A DNA stretch of 38,380 nt from Deltaproteobacteria bacterium (GTDB taxonomy: Bacteria; Bacillota; Desulfotomaculia; Desulfotomaculales; JAGUVT01): contig JAGUVT010000106.1 in assembly GCA_020062745.1 (NCBI GenBank), positions 1-38,380 on the forward strand, in the 5' to 3' direction. Positions 1 to 8,006 of this stretch are shown in pieces. Below the pieces are notes generated by a model. It was not told the origin of the DNA, did not search any database, and saw only the letters and a list, made by a program, of their open reading frames with translations. Within the stretch, counting starts at the first letter, position 1. Each line of letters starts with the position of its first letter. The position numbers and the translations under genes were made by a program.

Positions 1-195
1 AAAATAAAGGGGGGACGGCCGGCCCACGTAGTGACGCAGGTAATAATCCAGCTCCCGCTGGAATTCCGCATCGTCCCTGACCCGTTCATAAGCCTCCGTC
101 AATTCTTCCAGGGCCGGCATCAAAGTTTCGGGAACGTACCTGCCGCCGTACGGCCCGAAGTATCCCCGCCGGTCCGGCAATGTTTCCTTCTTCAA
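1..195 (-). CDS. trpB: Tryptophan synthase beta chain, N-terminal part (runs off the left edge)
   Basis: TrpB condenses indole with serine in the last step of tryptophan synthesis, as part of the alpha2-beta2 complex. Only about 65 N-terminal residues are in the window. They read [20 protein letters not shown] then VPETLM, the conserved TrpB amino terminus. The ORF track misses it because the start is TTG at 195, one base after the trpF stop at 197. A GAGGTG ribosome site lies inside the end of trpF, so translation is probably coupled to trpF. It is the last gene of the trp operon that is visible; trpA would be expected beyond the edge. The lysine that binds PLP is outside the window. Confidence 0.9.
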   Translation of the reverse strand, partial: MKKETLPDRRGYFGPYGGRYVPETLMPALEELTEAYERVRDDAEFQRELDYYLRHYVGRPSPLYF

Positions 196-196
196 T

Positions 197-805
197 TTAA
201 AGCACCTCTTTTGCCCGTTGAATAAACAGGCGGATTTTTTCCAAATCCTTTTTGCCGTCCGTTTCCACGCCGCTGGAAACATCAACGGCATAAGGCCTGA
301 CGGCGGCAACCGCCTGCCTTACGTTGGCCGGGCTCAGGCCGCCGGCCAGGATAACCGGCTTTTTTAAACCGGCTTTAACCACCAGTTCCCAGTTGAAACT
401 TTCTCCCGTTCCTCCCGCCAGACCGGGCACAAAGGCGTCAAGCAGCACCGCGTCTGCCGGATAATCGTTTGCGCCGCGCAAAGAATGCCCGTCGCGCACC
501 CGGAAAGCCTTGACCACCTTAAAGGGCAGGGAACGGCAGTAATCGGGAGGCTCGCCGCCGTGCAACTGCAGCACGTCCAGCCGGCAGAAATCCGCTATTT
601 GCAGAACGACCGCCGCCGGAACATCCACGAAAACCCCCACCCTAGCTATAAAAGGAGGCAGGGAAAGGCTGATCTCACGCGCCGCATCCGGCGAAATGCG
701 CCGCGGGCTCTTTTCGGCAAAGACAAAACCAAGAGCGTCGGCCCCGGCTTCAATCGCCGCCAGGGCGGTTTTTAAGTCTCTGATGCCGCAAATCTTAACC
801 CTCAT
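197..805 (-). CDS. trpF: Phosphoribosylanthranilate isomerase
   Basis: TrpF converts phosphoribosylanthranilate to the deoxyribulose phosphate isomer (CdRP). The 202-residue protein begins [10 protein letters not shown], the strand-1 motif with the catalytic cysteine (C6). It has a catalytic aspartate in the LLDAFVPG segment, and the phosphate-binding end [11 protein letters not shown] followed by AVDVSSGVE. Length is normal for a single-domain (beta/alpha)8 TrpF. The ATG at 805 is preceded by a GGAGGACCGG ribosome site. It lies in the trp operon between trpC and trpB. The 126 bases separating it from trpC are filled by a dispersed repeat, which is unusual in an otherwise tightly packed operon. 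Confidence 0.95.
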   Translation of the reverse strand: MRVKICGIRDLKTALAAIEAGADALGFVFAEKSPRRISPDAAREISLSLPPFIARVGVFVDVPAAVVLQIADFCRLDVLQLHGGEPPDYCRSLPFKVVKAFRVRDGHSLRGANDYPADAVLLDAFVPGLAGGTGESFNWELVVKAGLKKPVILAGGLSPANVRQAVAAVRPYAVDVSSGVETDGKKDLEKIRLFIQRAKEVL

Positions 806-839
806 TCCGGTCCTCCGTCAAAACCACTATTTTTGCAAA

Positions 840-925
840 CTGCGCCTTCCGTCATTGCAAACCGTAGGCGGAGCAATCTTTGATAAGCTGTCAGCTATCA
901 GCCGTCAGCAGAAGATTGCTTCGTC
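840..925. repeat. Degenerate REP-like repeat between trpC and trpF
   Basis: The gap holds GTCATTGCAAACCG then GGCGGAGCAATCT, a diverged copy of the TGTCATTGCGAG...GCGAAGCAATCT element seen at 24266, 28890 and 29968. It is followed by CAGCTATCAGCCGTCAGCAG and GATTGCTTCG. The CAGCTATCAGC(C/G)GTCAGCA block recurs at about 24308, again next to a GTCATTGCGAG copy and again inside a biosynthetic operon (bioD-bioA). No ORF in this stretch looks coding. The element could form a transcript hairpin within the trp mRNA; that is inference. Confidence 0.7.
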
Positions 926-931
926 GACTTC

Positions 932-1741
932 TCATAATCCTGCCAACTCCTTGAGGCCGGCGCCGATATCCGGGCGGCACATCAGGGCTTCGCCGACTAA
1001 AGCGGCGTGGACGCCGGCCTCCCGCAAAGCAACAATGTCGCTGCGGCTTTTAATCCCGCTTTCGCTCACCACCGTAACGGAGTCATCATCTATCAGCCGG
1101 CGCAGACGGAAGGTGGCGCCCAGGTCGGTTTCAAAAGTGCGCAGGTCGCGGTTGTTGATGCCGATCAATTCCGCTCCGGCAGCCAGCGCCCGCCCCAGCT
1201 CTTCTTCATCATGCACTTCCATCAGGCAGGGCAGGCCCAGGGCGTCAGCCAGCTTTTTGAACTCCGCCAACTGCCCGCCGGAAAGGATGGCTGCAATGAG
1301 CAGCACCATGTCCGCCCCGATCAGGCGGGACTCGTAAACCTGATACGGGTCGATGATAAAATCCTTGCGCAGAAGCGGCAGGCCGGTTACCTGCCGCACG
1401 GCGGTCAGGTAAGCGTCATGCCCCAGGAAGAACGCCTCTTCGGTCAGCACCGATATGGCCGCCGCACCTGAGGCGGTGTAAATACGGGCGATTTCCACCG
1501 GGTCGCAGTCCTGCCGGATGATTCCTTTGGACGGAGACGCCTTTTTAATTTCCGCAATCAAGGCCACCTCGCCGGGCCGGCGCAGGGCCGGCAACACAGG
1601 GCGCGGCGGGGGAGCGGAAGATAACCGCGCTTCCAGCAAGGAAAGCGGAACAGCCTCTTTCCGGCCGGCCAGCGCTATTTTCTTACTATCGACAATCCTT
1701 TCTAATATGGAGTTAAATACAGGGTTATTACTAACCATCAT
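932..1741 (-). CDS. trpC: Indole-3-glycerol phosphate synthase
   Basis: TrpC closes the indole ring, turning CdRP into indole-3-glycerol phosphate. The protein shows the family signatures in order: ALIAEIKKASPSKG (N-terminal phosphate/catalytic lysine region), LLRKDFIIDPYQ, LIAAIL, CLMEVHDEEE, IGINNRDLRTF and VVSESGIKS. From ATG 1741 it is 269 residues, close to the usual 255-270. The ORF track start at 1963 is wrong because it runs into trpD. The true start is not certain: ATG 1741 and ATG 1738 lack a good ribosome site, and an in-frame GTG lies 8 codons upstream. It follows trpD by about 55 bases. Confidence 0.93.
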   Translation of the reverse strand: MMVSNNPVFNSILERIVDSKKIALAGRKEAVPLSLLEARLSSAPPPRPVLPALRRPGEVALIAEIKKASPSKGIIRQDCDPVEIARIYTASGAAAISVLTEEAFFLGHDAYLTAVRQVTGLPLLRKDFIIDPYQVYESRLIGADMVLLIAAILSGGQLAEFKKLADALGLPCLMEVHDEEELGRALAAGAELIGINNRDLRTFETDLGATFRLRRLIDDDSVTVVSESGIKSRSDIVALREAGVHAALVGEALMCRPDIGAGLKELAGL

Positions 1742-1796
1742 TCTACGTTTAACAGTTAACACTCCCAAAAGTTTAATGACAAGGTGGGCGACATTA

Positions 1797-2804
1797 TCAA
1801 CGGCTGAAAGAAACCAGCGCCTCCAGCCTGCCCATGGCCGCACCGGAGTCAATGCTTTCCTGCGCCAGGGCGATACCTTCCGCCACCCCGGCGGCCCTCC
1901 CTCCGGCCACCAGTCCCAGGGCCGCGTTGAGAACCACCACGTCCCGCCGCGGTCCCCGCTCACCCGCCAGCACTTCTTTAATTACGGCCGCATTTTCTTC
2001 CGCCGTGCCCCCGGCCAGGGCGGAAACAGGCGCATAGGCGAAACCGTACCCGGCCGGGTCGAGTTCACCGTTGCGGACCGACCCGCCGCAGATTTCACAG
2101 ACAACCGCCGGTCCGGCCAGGGAAACCTCATCCAGCCCCCCCGCGCCGTGCACCACGAAAGCACGCTCTGTGCCGAGCCGGGCCAGCACGCCGGCCAGCA
2201 GCCCGGTGAGGCGGGGCTCGTAGACGCCCAGCACCTGGGCGCCGGCGCCGGCCGGATTGGTCATGGGCCCCAGAATATTGAACACGGTGCGGATGCCGAT
2301 TTCCCGCCGGGGGCCGGCCGCGTGCTTCATGGCCCCGTGCAGAAGCGGCGCGAAAAGAAAAGCTATCCCCACCCGGTCAAGGCACCTGGACGATTCTTCC
2401 GGCGTCATCTCGATCCGCACGCCGAGGGCTTCCAGCACGTCGGCGCTGCCGCACCGGCTGGAGACGGAACGGTTGCCGTGTTTGGCCACCGGCACGCCGG
2501 CGCCCGCCACCACCAGGGCGGCCGCCGTGGAAATATTAAAGGTGCCGGCGCCGTCACCGCCGGTGCCGCAGGTATCGACCACCAGGGGGTGCGACGAGCG
2601 CACCGGCGTCACCTTCCGGCGCATTACCCGGGTAAAACCGGTAACTTCCTCCACCGTTTCCCCTTTTAAACTCAGCGCCGTTAAAAACGACGCAATTTGC
2701 GCGGGGGTGGCCTCCCCGTCCATAATCTGCTCCATCACCATCACCGACTCTTCCTCGGTCAGGTTCCCGCCGGCCACTACCTTTTTAATGGCATCTTTAA
2801 TCAA
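1797..2804 (-). CDS. trpD: Anthranilate phosphoribosyltransferase
   Basis: TrpD transfers the phosphoribosyl group of PRPP to anthranilate. The 335-residue protein has the expected [17 protein letters not shown] motif (PRPP and anthranilate pocket) near residues 77-93, followed by [21 protein letters not shown] and [12 protein letters not shown], all typical of the family. Its ATG at 2804 overlaps the trpG stop by 4 bases (ATGA), so translation is coupled. TrpD is separate from TrpG here, unlike the fused enterobacterial protein. Confidence 0.96.
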   Translation of the reverse strand: MIKDAIKKVVAGGNLTEEESVMVMEQIMDGEATPAQIASFLTALSLKGETVEEVTGFTRVMRRKVTPVRSSHPLVVDTCGTGGDGAGTFNISTAAALVVAGAGVPVAKHGNRSVSSRCGSADVLEALGVRIEMTPEESSRCLDRVGIAFLFAPLLHGAMKHAAGPRREIGIRTVFNILGPMTNPAGAGAQVLGVYEPRLTGLLAGVLARLGTERAFVVHGAGGLDEVSLAGPAVVCEICGGSVRNGELDPAGYGFAYAPVSALAGGTAEENAAVIKEVLAGERGPRRDVVVLNAALGLVAGGRAAGVAEGIALAQESIDSGAAMGRLEALVSFSR

Positions 2805-3379
2805 CCAAGACCCCCTCCCATGTTCAAGAAGTTCCTTAAAAGCTCATGCCCGTGCTCGGTTAAAATAGATTCCGGGTGGAACTGCACTCCTTCCACCATC
2901 AATTCCCGGTGTCTTACGCCCATAATTTCCCTCTCTTCCGTCCAGGCCGAAATCTCCAGGCAGGCCGGCAGGCTTTCCCGCTCCACGATCAGCGAATGAT
3001 AGCGGGTAGCCGTAAAAGGCACGGGCAGATCCCGGAAAACACTGCGGCCATCGTGGTGGATAAGCGAGGTTTTACCGTGCATCAGCCTGGCCGCCCGCAC
3101 CACCCTGCCCCCGAACGCCTGGCCGATGGCCTGGTGCCCCAGGCAGACACCCAGGATCGGAATGACGCCGGCAAACTTCTCAATAACCGCCAGGGATACA
3201 CCGGCTTCGTTCGGTGTGCACGGCCCGGGCGAAATAACGATGCGGCCGGGGTTTAAAGAGCTTATTTCAGCGCAAGAAATACTGTCGTTCCGGAACACCC
3301 GTACCTCCTCCCCCAGTTCCCTCAGGTACTGGACCAGGTTGTAGGTAAAGGAATCGTAATTGTCGATCATCAAAACCAT
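2801..3379 (-). CDS. trpG: Anthranilate synthase glutamine amidotransferase subunit
   Basis: TrpG supplies ammonia from glutamine to TrpE. The 192-residue class I amidotransferase has the entry motif [11 protein letters not shown], the oxyanion segment [12 protein letters not shown], the nucleophile cysteine in [15 protein letters not shown], and the catalytic His/Glu pair in VQFHPESI near the C terminus. Four bases separate it from trpE and it overlaps trpD by 4 bases. The same subunit type can serve PabA in folate synthesis. Whether it is shared cannot be told from this window. Confidence 0.95.
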   Translation of the reverse strand: MVLMIDNYDSFTYNLVQYLRELGEEVRVFRNDSISCAEISSLNPGRIVISPGPCTPNEAGVSLAVIEKFAGVIPILGVCLGHQAIGQAFGGRVVRAARLMHGKTSLIHHDGRSVFRDLPVPFTATRYHSLIVERESLPACLEISAWTEEREIMGVRHRELMVEGVQFHPESILTEHGHELLRNFLNMGGGLG

Positions 3380-3383
3380 TTAC

Positions 3384-4862
3384 TTAAACCTCTTCCCCCT
3401 GCAAAGTATTTAGAAGCGCCCTCGCCTTATTGACGGTCTCCTGGTACTCCCGCACCGGGTCGGAATCGGCCACAATTCCCGCCCCGGCCTGAACGTAAGC
3501 GTAGCCGTCGTGAAGCAAAACAGTGCGGATGGTGATGGCGGTATCCATATTGCCGCCAAACCCGAGGTAACCGATGGCGCCGGCATAAATGCCGCGCCGG
3601 GTCGGCTCCATTTCATCAATGATTTCCATCGCCCGCACCTTCGGAGCCCCGCTCACCGTGCCGGCCGGGAAACAGGCCTGCAGGGCGTCAAAACTCGCAC
3701 GACCGGGCTCCAGGCGCCCCTGCACGGTGGATACCAGGTGCATAACGTGAGAGTACCTTTCCACTTCCATAAACCTGGTCATCGCGACGCTGCCCGCCGT
3801 GCACACCCGGCCCAGGTCGTTGCGGCCGAGGTCCACCAGCATCAGGTGCTCCGCCCGTTCCTTTTCATCCGCCAGCAACTCGCAGGCCAGAGCCCGGTCC
3901 TCCTCCGGATTTTTCCCCCGCGGCCTGGTCCCGGCAATGGGGCACGTCTGAACCAGGTCGCCTTCCACCCGCACCAGCATTTCCGGCGACGAGCCGATGA
4001 TCACCGGCCCTTCGCCCCGGCCGGGGAAAATTCCTCTAAAGTCGAGGTAATAAAGATACGGCGAAGGGTTGATGGCGCGCAGGTTGCGGTAAACCCGGAA
4101 ACAGTCGCCCTTAAAAGGAACCCGGAAGCGCTGCGACAGCACTACCTGCAATATATCGCCGGCCCTGATGTATTCTTTGGCCCGCTCCACCATGCCGGTA
4201 AAATCTTCCCTGGTCATGTTGGCTTCCGGCAGCCCGGCATCCGCCGCCACCTTAAAACTTTTCTTTTCACCGGGCAAATCCCTCTGCAGAGCGGCCGTGA
4301 TCTTCTCAATCGCCATCTCCGCCCGGTCGTAGGCCGCGCCGGGGTCGCCGTCCACAAGACTATTGTGCACAATTTTAAGAGTGTGCCGCACATGATCGAA
4401 AATTAAAACCGTGCCGGCAAAAACAAACATGCAGTCGGGCAGCCCCAAATCATCTTCCGCAGCATCCGGCAGTTTTTCAATCAAACGGACCAGGTCATAA
4501 CCCAGGTAGCCCACCGCCCCCCCGTAAAAACGGGGCAGTTCGCTCAACTGCGGCGCCCGGTACCGCCCCAGCAATCCCTTCAGCACGGCCAGCGGCGAAC
4601 CGCCGACTTCCCGCACCCCTTCCCCGTCTCCCAGCAGGCCGTCCTCCCCCCGGCACCGGTAAACCATAAACGGATCCAAACCGATGAACGAGTAGCGGGC
4701 CAGATTTTCGCCGCCCTCCACGCTTTCCAAAAGATAGGCCGGACCGTCGGGAGACACCTTTTTAAAAATAGTGATCGGCGTTTCCAAATCCACCAGCAAT
4801 TCCCGCCAAACGGGAATAAGATTGTATTCTTTACTGAAGCTGAAATATTCTTCCCGCGTCAT
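3384..4862 (-). CDS. trpE: Anthranilate synthase component I
   Basis: TrpE converts chorismate to anthranilate with ammonia from TrpG. The 492-residue protein shows the N-terminal regulatory LLESVEGGENLARYSFIG segment. It includes the LLES element that contributes to tryptophan feedback binding in the family. The chorismate-binding core follows: DILQVVLSQRF, NPSPYLYYLDF, IIGSSPEMLVR, PIAGTRPRG, ERAEHLMLVDLGRNDLGRV, FPAGTVSGAPKVRAMEII. The ORF track starts at 4880, but ATG 4862 is better: it has GGAGGGGG six bases upstream, while the upstream extension falls in the terminator hairpin. It is the first gene of the trp operon and lies directly behind the attenuator. Confidence 0.96.
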   Translation of the reverse strand: MTREEYFSFSKEYNLIPVWRELLVDLETPITIFKKVSPDGPAYLLESVEGGENLARYSFIGLDPFMVYRCRGEDGLLGDGEGVREVGGSPLAVLKGLLGRYRAPQLSELPRFYGGAVGYLGYDLVRLIEKLPDAAEDDLGLPDCMFVFAGTVLIFDHVRHTLKIVHNSLVDGDPGAAYDRAEMAIEKITAALQRDLPGEKKSFKVAADAGLPEANMTREDFTGMVERAKEYIRAGDILQVVLSQRFRVPFKGDCFRVYRNLRAINPSPYLYYLDFRGIFPGRGEGPVIIGSSPEMLVRVEGDLVQTCPIAGTRPRGKNPEEDRALACELLADEKERAEHLMLVDLGRNDLGRVCTAGSVAMTRFMEVERYSHVMHLVSTVQGRLEPGRASFDALQACFPAGTVSGAPKVRAMEIIDEMEPTRRGIYAGAIGYLGFGGNMDTAITIRTVLLHDGYAYVQAGAGIVADSDPVREYQETVNKARALLNTLQGEEV

Positions 4863-4878
4863 TTTCCCCCTCCAAAGC

Positions 4879-4906
4879 AAAAACCGGCACCCAAATGAGT
4901 GCCGGT
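4879..4906 (-). terminator. Intrinsic terminator (attenuator) just upstream of trpE
   Basis: On the minus strand ACCGGCAC-TCATTTGG-GTGCCGGT forms an 8-bp GC-rich stem followed by TTTTT. It sits between the trp promoter and trpE, 17 bases before the start codon, so it must be read through for expression. This makes it an attenuator rather than an end-of-gene terminator. Its 5' arm and loop (GGCACTCATTT) can instead pair with AGATGAGTGTT at about 4982-4972 in the leader, an 11-bp alternative helix with three G-U pairs. Confidence 0.85.
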
Positions 4907-4936
4907 CGTTTTTTCTTCAGCCAAAAACAAACAAAA

Positions 4937-4991
4937 CTCCCGCCTCATCTCAGCTCAGCTCAATCTAAACTAACACTCATCTCAGCTGCTA
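4937..4991 (-). promoter_or_regulatory. Probable TRAP-binding site: run of (G/U)AG triplets in the trp leader
   Basis: Read on the minus strand the leader contains TAG, then GAG-AT-GAG-TGT-TAG-TT-TAG, then ATT-GAG-CT-GAG-CT-GAG and AT-GAG-GCGG-GAG. That is nine (G/U)AG triplets, seven of the eight gaps being 2-3 nucleotides, plus one outlying TAG upstream. TRAP (MtrB), an 11-subunit ring from the Bacillus trp system, binds about 11 such triplets in trp leader RNA. The first two GAG triplets lie inside the predicted antiterminator arm. Bound TRAP would therefore free the terminator, as in B. subtilis. No mtrB gene is in the window, so the regulator is inferred. Confidence 0.8.
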
Positions 4992-5007
4992 TAGAAACTA
5001 TAGCATA

Positions 5008-5036
5008 ACTTTAAGCCAATATAAACTTCCTGTCAA
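5008..5036 (-). promoter_or_regulatory. Promoter of the trp operon
   Basis: A perfect -35 hexamer TTGACA (5036-5031) is followed after 17 bases by TAAAGT (5013-5008) on the minus strand. Transcription would start close to 5000, leaving a leader of about 140 nucleotides that contains the triplet run and the attenuator. The -10 is imperfect (4 of 6), but spacing is ideal. Confidence 0.7.
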
Positions 5037-5144
5037 GAACTTTTTTGCCGGAACGGCAATTCAGCTTTCCAGACAGTCAAAGTATAATGATTACGCCTTT
5101 GCATGTTGCAGTAAAACTTGGATTCCTGGAAGCCTTGGTATTGC

Positions 5145-5219
5145 TGGTGGGCGGGACTGGGATTGAACCAGCGACCTCTTGCGTGTCAAGCAAGCGTTCT
5201 CCCACTGAACTACCCGCCC
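5145..5219 (-). tRNA. tRNA-Val (anticodon GAC), CCA encoded
   Basis: The minus strand folds as a full cloverleaf. The acceptor stem is GGGCGGG/CCCGCCC with A-CCA encoded, and the D stem is GTTC/GAAC. The anticodon stem is CTTGC/GCAAG with loop TTGACAC, giving anticodon GAC. The T arm is GCTGG-TTCAATC-CCAGT. GAC reads GUC/GUU valine codons. The gene is on the same strand as the trp operon, about 110 bases upstream of the trp promoter. No convincing terminator separates them. The ORF at 5045-5227 in the track is a shadow. Confidence 0.97.
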
Positions 5220-5274
5220 GTTTTTGATAAACCTATTATGCCTTATGTGTGTCTAGAAGTCAAGAGCCTTGCTA

Positions 5275-6507
5275 TTATAAACCGTCAATGAATTTCCAGC
5301 GGTAGCCGCCATTAATAATTTTAACCCCAGCGTTATTTTTTACTTCGGCCAGCAATGGTGCAGATATCTCCATTACTTCCAGTTCCAAGGTATTTTTTAT
5401 CCGCACTATTTTTAATTCTGCAGAAGTCGCCGTGTTCAGGGAACGAACAGCAAAACAAATAGCTTCTTCAGCATTTACAAAGTAAGCGGGAATTTTTACC
5501 CGCTCGAGAAAGCCGGTAGTTAACGCATTGATGTATGTAACCCGGCGGTTCATTTTTTCTACCAGGCAGGCAGTGGTGAAGTCAGCCAGTCCAACGCCGT
5601 AGGCATTTCCTTCCGAACCATCCGATAGATTTAAAGCTACAATTCTCTTTATTTGTGGTGATACCGGCTCACGTTTGCCGGGAATGCGTAACCGTCCAAT
5701 CACCCTGGTATCCATACCGGTACCGCTGAAATTTTTGCCTATCTCATCAACCACCAGCAGATCAATTTGCGAAAACGGTATTGACGGGGTCAGGCTCTTT
5801 GCGTATTTTAACAACTCCGGCTCCCGCGTCAGAATATCTTCTGGTTTCAGCCCCTCAATAAGTACCGTTTGCCGCCGGGCATTTTCCACAAGGGCCACGG
5901 CGAAAAGCAGGGGTGTGTTCTTAATGGCCACTGCGGTCATCTCGGGAAGCATGATCCCCAATTTATCCGGTCCATTTTCATGAAAAAAAGCAGCGCCGGC
6001 AGGGTTTCCCAGACCAACTACCAGCATCTTGGCAATACCGCTCTCAAATTTACCCTCAAAAGAAGTATGCTCTTTAATCCGGTTTACAAGCACCACGCCG
6101 TCGCTGGCAGCCGCAAGGCTGTTTTGATAAACTGCCTGCCCGACGGCAGTATGCCCTACCTTCACCGCCTCCGCCGTGGCATCAACAACCGCACCTGTCG
6201 ATGCTTCGGTAATTCCCAGGGAAGCCAGCAGATTTTTTTGACCTTCGGCCGTCCCTCCTCCGTGTGAACCCATTGCCGGCAAAATAAAAGGAAAAGCGCC
6301 GGCTTTTTTTAGTTCTGAAACAACTGTTTTTACTGCCGGCACTAGATTGGCTATGTTTCTGCTGCCCACCGCCACAGCAATCCGCGCTCCGGGTTTTAAA
6401 TCCCCCGGTATAAATTTACTCAATTCTCGCCGTATAAAAGCAGAAACATTACTTATTCCGTTATCTTCAAACAACTGTTGAATCAGGAAAAACTCCGGTA
6501 ACAGCAT
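5275..6507 (-). CDS. LarA-like protein (lactate racemase domain / nickel-pincer isomerase family)
   Basis: A 410-residue soluble protein resembling the DUF2088/LarA fold. Visible family-like pieces are the N-terminal RIAVAVGSRNIANL, the PAMGSHGGGTAEGQ motif near residue 80 (a catalytic-histidine type loop), and RIKEHTSFEGKFESGIAKM near residue 145, where LarA proteins carry the pincer lysine. LarA enzymes invert a hydroxyl-bearing carbon using a nickel-pincer nucleotide cofactor. The substrate here is unknown and it need not be lactate. No larB, larC or larE maturation gene is nearby. ATG 6507 is preferred over the track's GTG 6513, because AGGGGTG sits at the right distance from 6507. Confidence 0.7.
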   Translation of the reverse strand: MLLPEFFLIQQLFEDNGISNVSAFIRRELSKFIPGDLKPGARIAVAVGSRNIANLVPAVKTVVSELKKAGAFPFILPAMGSHGGGTAEGQKNLLASLGITEASTGAVVDATAEAVKVGHTAVGQAVYQNSLAAASDGVVLVNRIKEHTSFEGKFESGIAKMLVVGLGNPAGAAFFHENGPDKLGIMLPEMTAVAIKNTPLLFAVALVENARRQTVLIEGLKPEDILTREPELLKYAKSLTPSIPFSQIDLLVVDEIGKNFSGTGMDTRVIGRLRIPGKREPVSPQIKRIVALNLSDGSEGNAYGVGLADFTTACLVEKMNRRVTYINALTTGFLERVKIPAYFVNAEEAICFAVRSLNTATSAELKIVRIKNTLELEVMEISAPLLAEVKNNAGVKIINGGYRWKFIDGL

Positions 6508-6560
6508 AGTCACCCCTATGCAGTGATTAGATTGCCGGGCACGTTTTAGATTGCTTATTC

Positions 6561-7913
6561 TTAAGATGAATAATTGATTTCCTCAGAATCGGTTACGTCA
6601 GCCTGAACGTTAGGTAAATTTAATTTCCAGTTCATTAGTTTCTTAAAATCAAAATTCGTTAAGAGATAAAAAATTAAAAAAGGCAAATAGCTTCTGGACA
6701 AAAACAACAATGAAAAAAATCTCTTGGCAATCGACTTAGTAGAGTAAAAACTATAATAAGCCCATCGGATGCCGTCTTGCAATTCTTCAACGGTCATGTT
6801 TTTCGGCCTGAAAACGACGTTAAAAGCGTCATAATAATCCCAGTTATAGGTGATGAGCCGGTTCGCTTCTTTCATCCTCTCAAAAAGCCTGGTTCCTGGA
6901 AAGGGGGTCAAAGCTGTAAACTGGGCAACATCTATTCCCGTCTCATGGCAAAAATCAAGCGTTTTCTCAAAAACATCCTTGTCATCATTATCAAAGCCAA
7001 AAATAAAAGCTCCTTCCAGAACAATCCCGTGATCATGAATTCTTTTAACCATTTCTTTATATTCTCTGGCCTTATAAGCTTTATGCACCTCATCTAAAGA
7101 CTCTTGTTTTAATGACTCAAAGCCAATAAGCAGAGCCGTACAGCCGCTCTCGGCAGCCAGTTTTAAAATTTTTTCATTTTTGGCAATAGTTATGGAAGCC
7201 TGGCTGCCCCACTTTAATTTAAGTGGTTTAATAGCCTTAAATAACTCCTCACTATAAACAGGATTGCCTGCAATATTGTCATCCGTAAAGAAAAACATTT
7301 TCTTCATCAATCCTGTTTTAAAGTTATCTATTTCACTTAAAATATGTTCAATTGGACGATGCCTTATTTTCACTCCGTTGTACTGGGAAACCGAGCAAAA
7401 ATCACAACCGAAGGGGCAACCCCGGGAAGTTTGAACTGAGTTGGGGAAAAAATATTTATTCTTGATCATCGAATTGGCTTTTATAACTGGTAAACTAGAT
7501 AAATCAGGAGGAGAATCAGTCTGATAAAATTTTTTTAGTTCATTATTTCCAAAATCCCTCAAAACCTCTTTCCATATTAAATCCGCCTCACCAATAACCA
7601 CTGCATCAGCATGAGTAATTGCCTCCTCCGGCAGAATCGAAGGATGTATACCTCCCAGGATTACTTTTACTCCCCTTGAACGGTAACGGTCTGCAATTTC
7701 ATAAGCTCTGTTTGCCAGCGAAGTCATCGCCGAGATGCCAACTAAGTCAGTATTATCGTATTTTATCTTCTCAACGTTTTCGTCAATAATCTCTACTTCA
7801 TATTCAGGTGGGGTAACCGATGCCAGTCTCATTAAGCCCAAAGGCGGCATCCTGAATAAACGAACATCCCACAACCCGTGCTGCCATTTGGGTAATATTA
7901 AAGTTATTTTCAC
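6561..7913 (-). CDS. B12-binding-domain radical SAM protein
   Basis: The first 130 residues form a cobalamin-binding-like Rossmann domain (ITLILPKW, PPLGLMRLASVTP, VILGGIHPSILPEEA). The radical SAM core follows, with the 4Fe-4S motif CPFGCDFC (C166, C170, C173) and the later FTDDNI, GFES and GAFIFGFDNDD segments. The C-terminal 100 residues are basic and aromatic, with a hydrophobic stretch near SLLFLSRSYLPFLIFYLL that suggests membrane association. Such enzymes often methylate or rearrange unactivated carbons, for example in lipids or natural products; the substrate cannot be predicted. The start is GTG 7913 with only a weak GGGCGGG upstream. Base composition is visibly more AT-rich than in the trp genes. 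53 bases separate it from the LarA-like gene downstream. Confidence 0.8.
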   Translation of the reverse strand: MKITLILPKWQHGLWDVRLFRMPPLGLMRLASVTPPEYEVEIIDENVEKIKYDNTDLVGISAMTSLANRAYEIADRYRSRGVKVILGGIHPSILPEEAITHADAVVIGEADLIWKEVLRDFGNNELKKFYQTDSPPDLSSLPVIKANSMIKNKYFFPNSVQTSRGCPFGCDFCSVSQYNGVKIRHRPIEHILSEIDNFKTGLMKKMFFFTDDNIAGNPVYSEELFKAIKPLKLKWGSQASITIAKNEKILKLAAESGCTALLIGFESLKQESLDEVHKAYKAREYKEMVKRIHDHGIVLEGAFIFGFDNDDKDVFEKTLDFCHETGIDVAQFTALTPFPGTRLFERMKEANRLITYNWDYYDAFNVVFRPKNMTVEELQDGIRWAYYSFYSTKSIAKRFFSLLFLSRSYLPFLIFYLLTNFDFKKLMNWKLNLPNVQADVTDSEEINYSS

Positions 7914-8006
7914 TTAAGCCCGCCCTTTCGTTTAGCGAAAATTCTAAAAAAATATTTATCGATAGTCTACTACATACAGCCATAGAAAACAATAAACAAA
8001 TTTATA

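Noticed and set aside
1741-1963. N-terminal extension of TrpC (track start 1963)
   Set aside because: It would overlap about 165 bases of trpD in another frame with composition typical of a shadow ORF. The conserved TrpC sequence begins after 1741.
4861-5036. T-box riboswitch or Trp-rich leader peptide upstream of trpE
   Set aside because: No GGGUGGNACCGCG-type box is present and no leader ORF with tandem Trp codons is visible. The (G/U)AG triplets explain the leader better.
5041-5060. Hairpin TTGCCG-TTC-CGGCAA between tRNA-Val and the trp promoter as a terminator
   Set aside because: On the minus strand the stem is followed by A residues, not U, so it does not fit an intrinsic terminator. 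On the plus strand the T-run precedes the stem.
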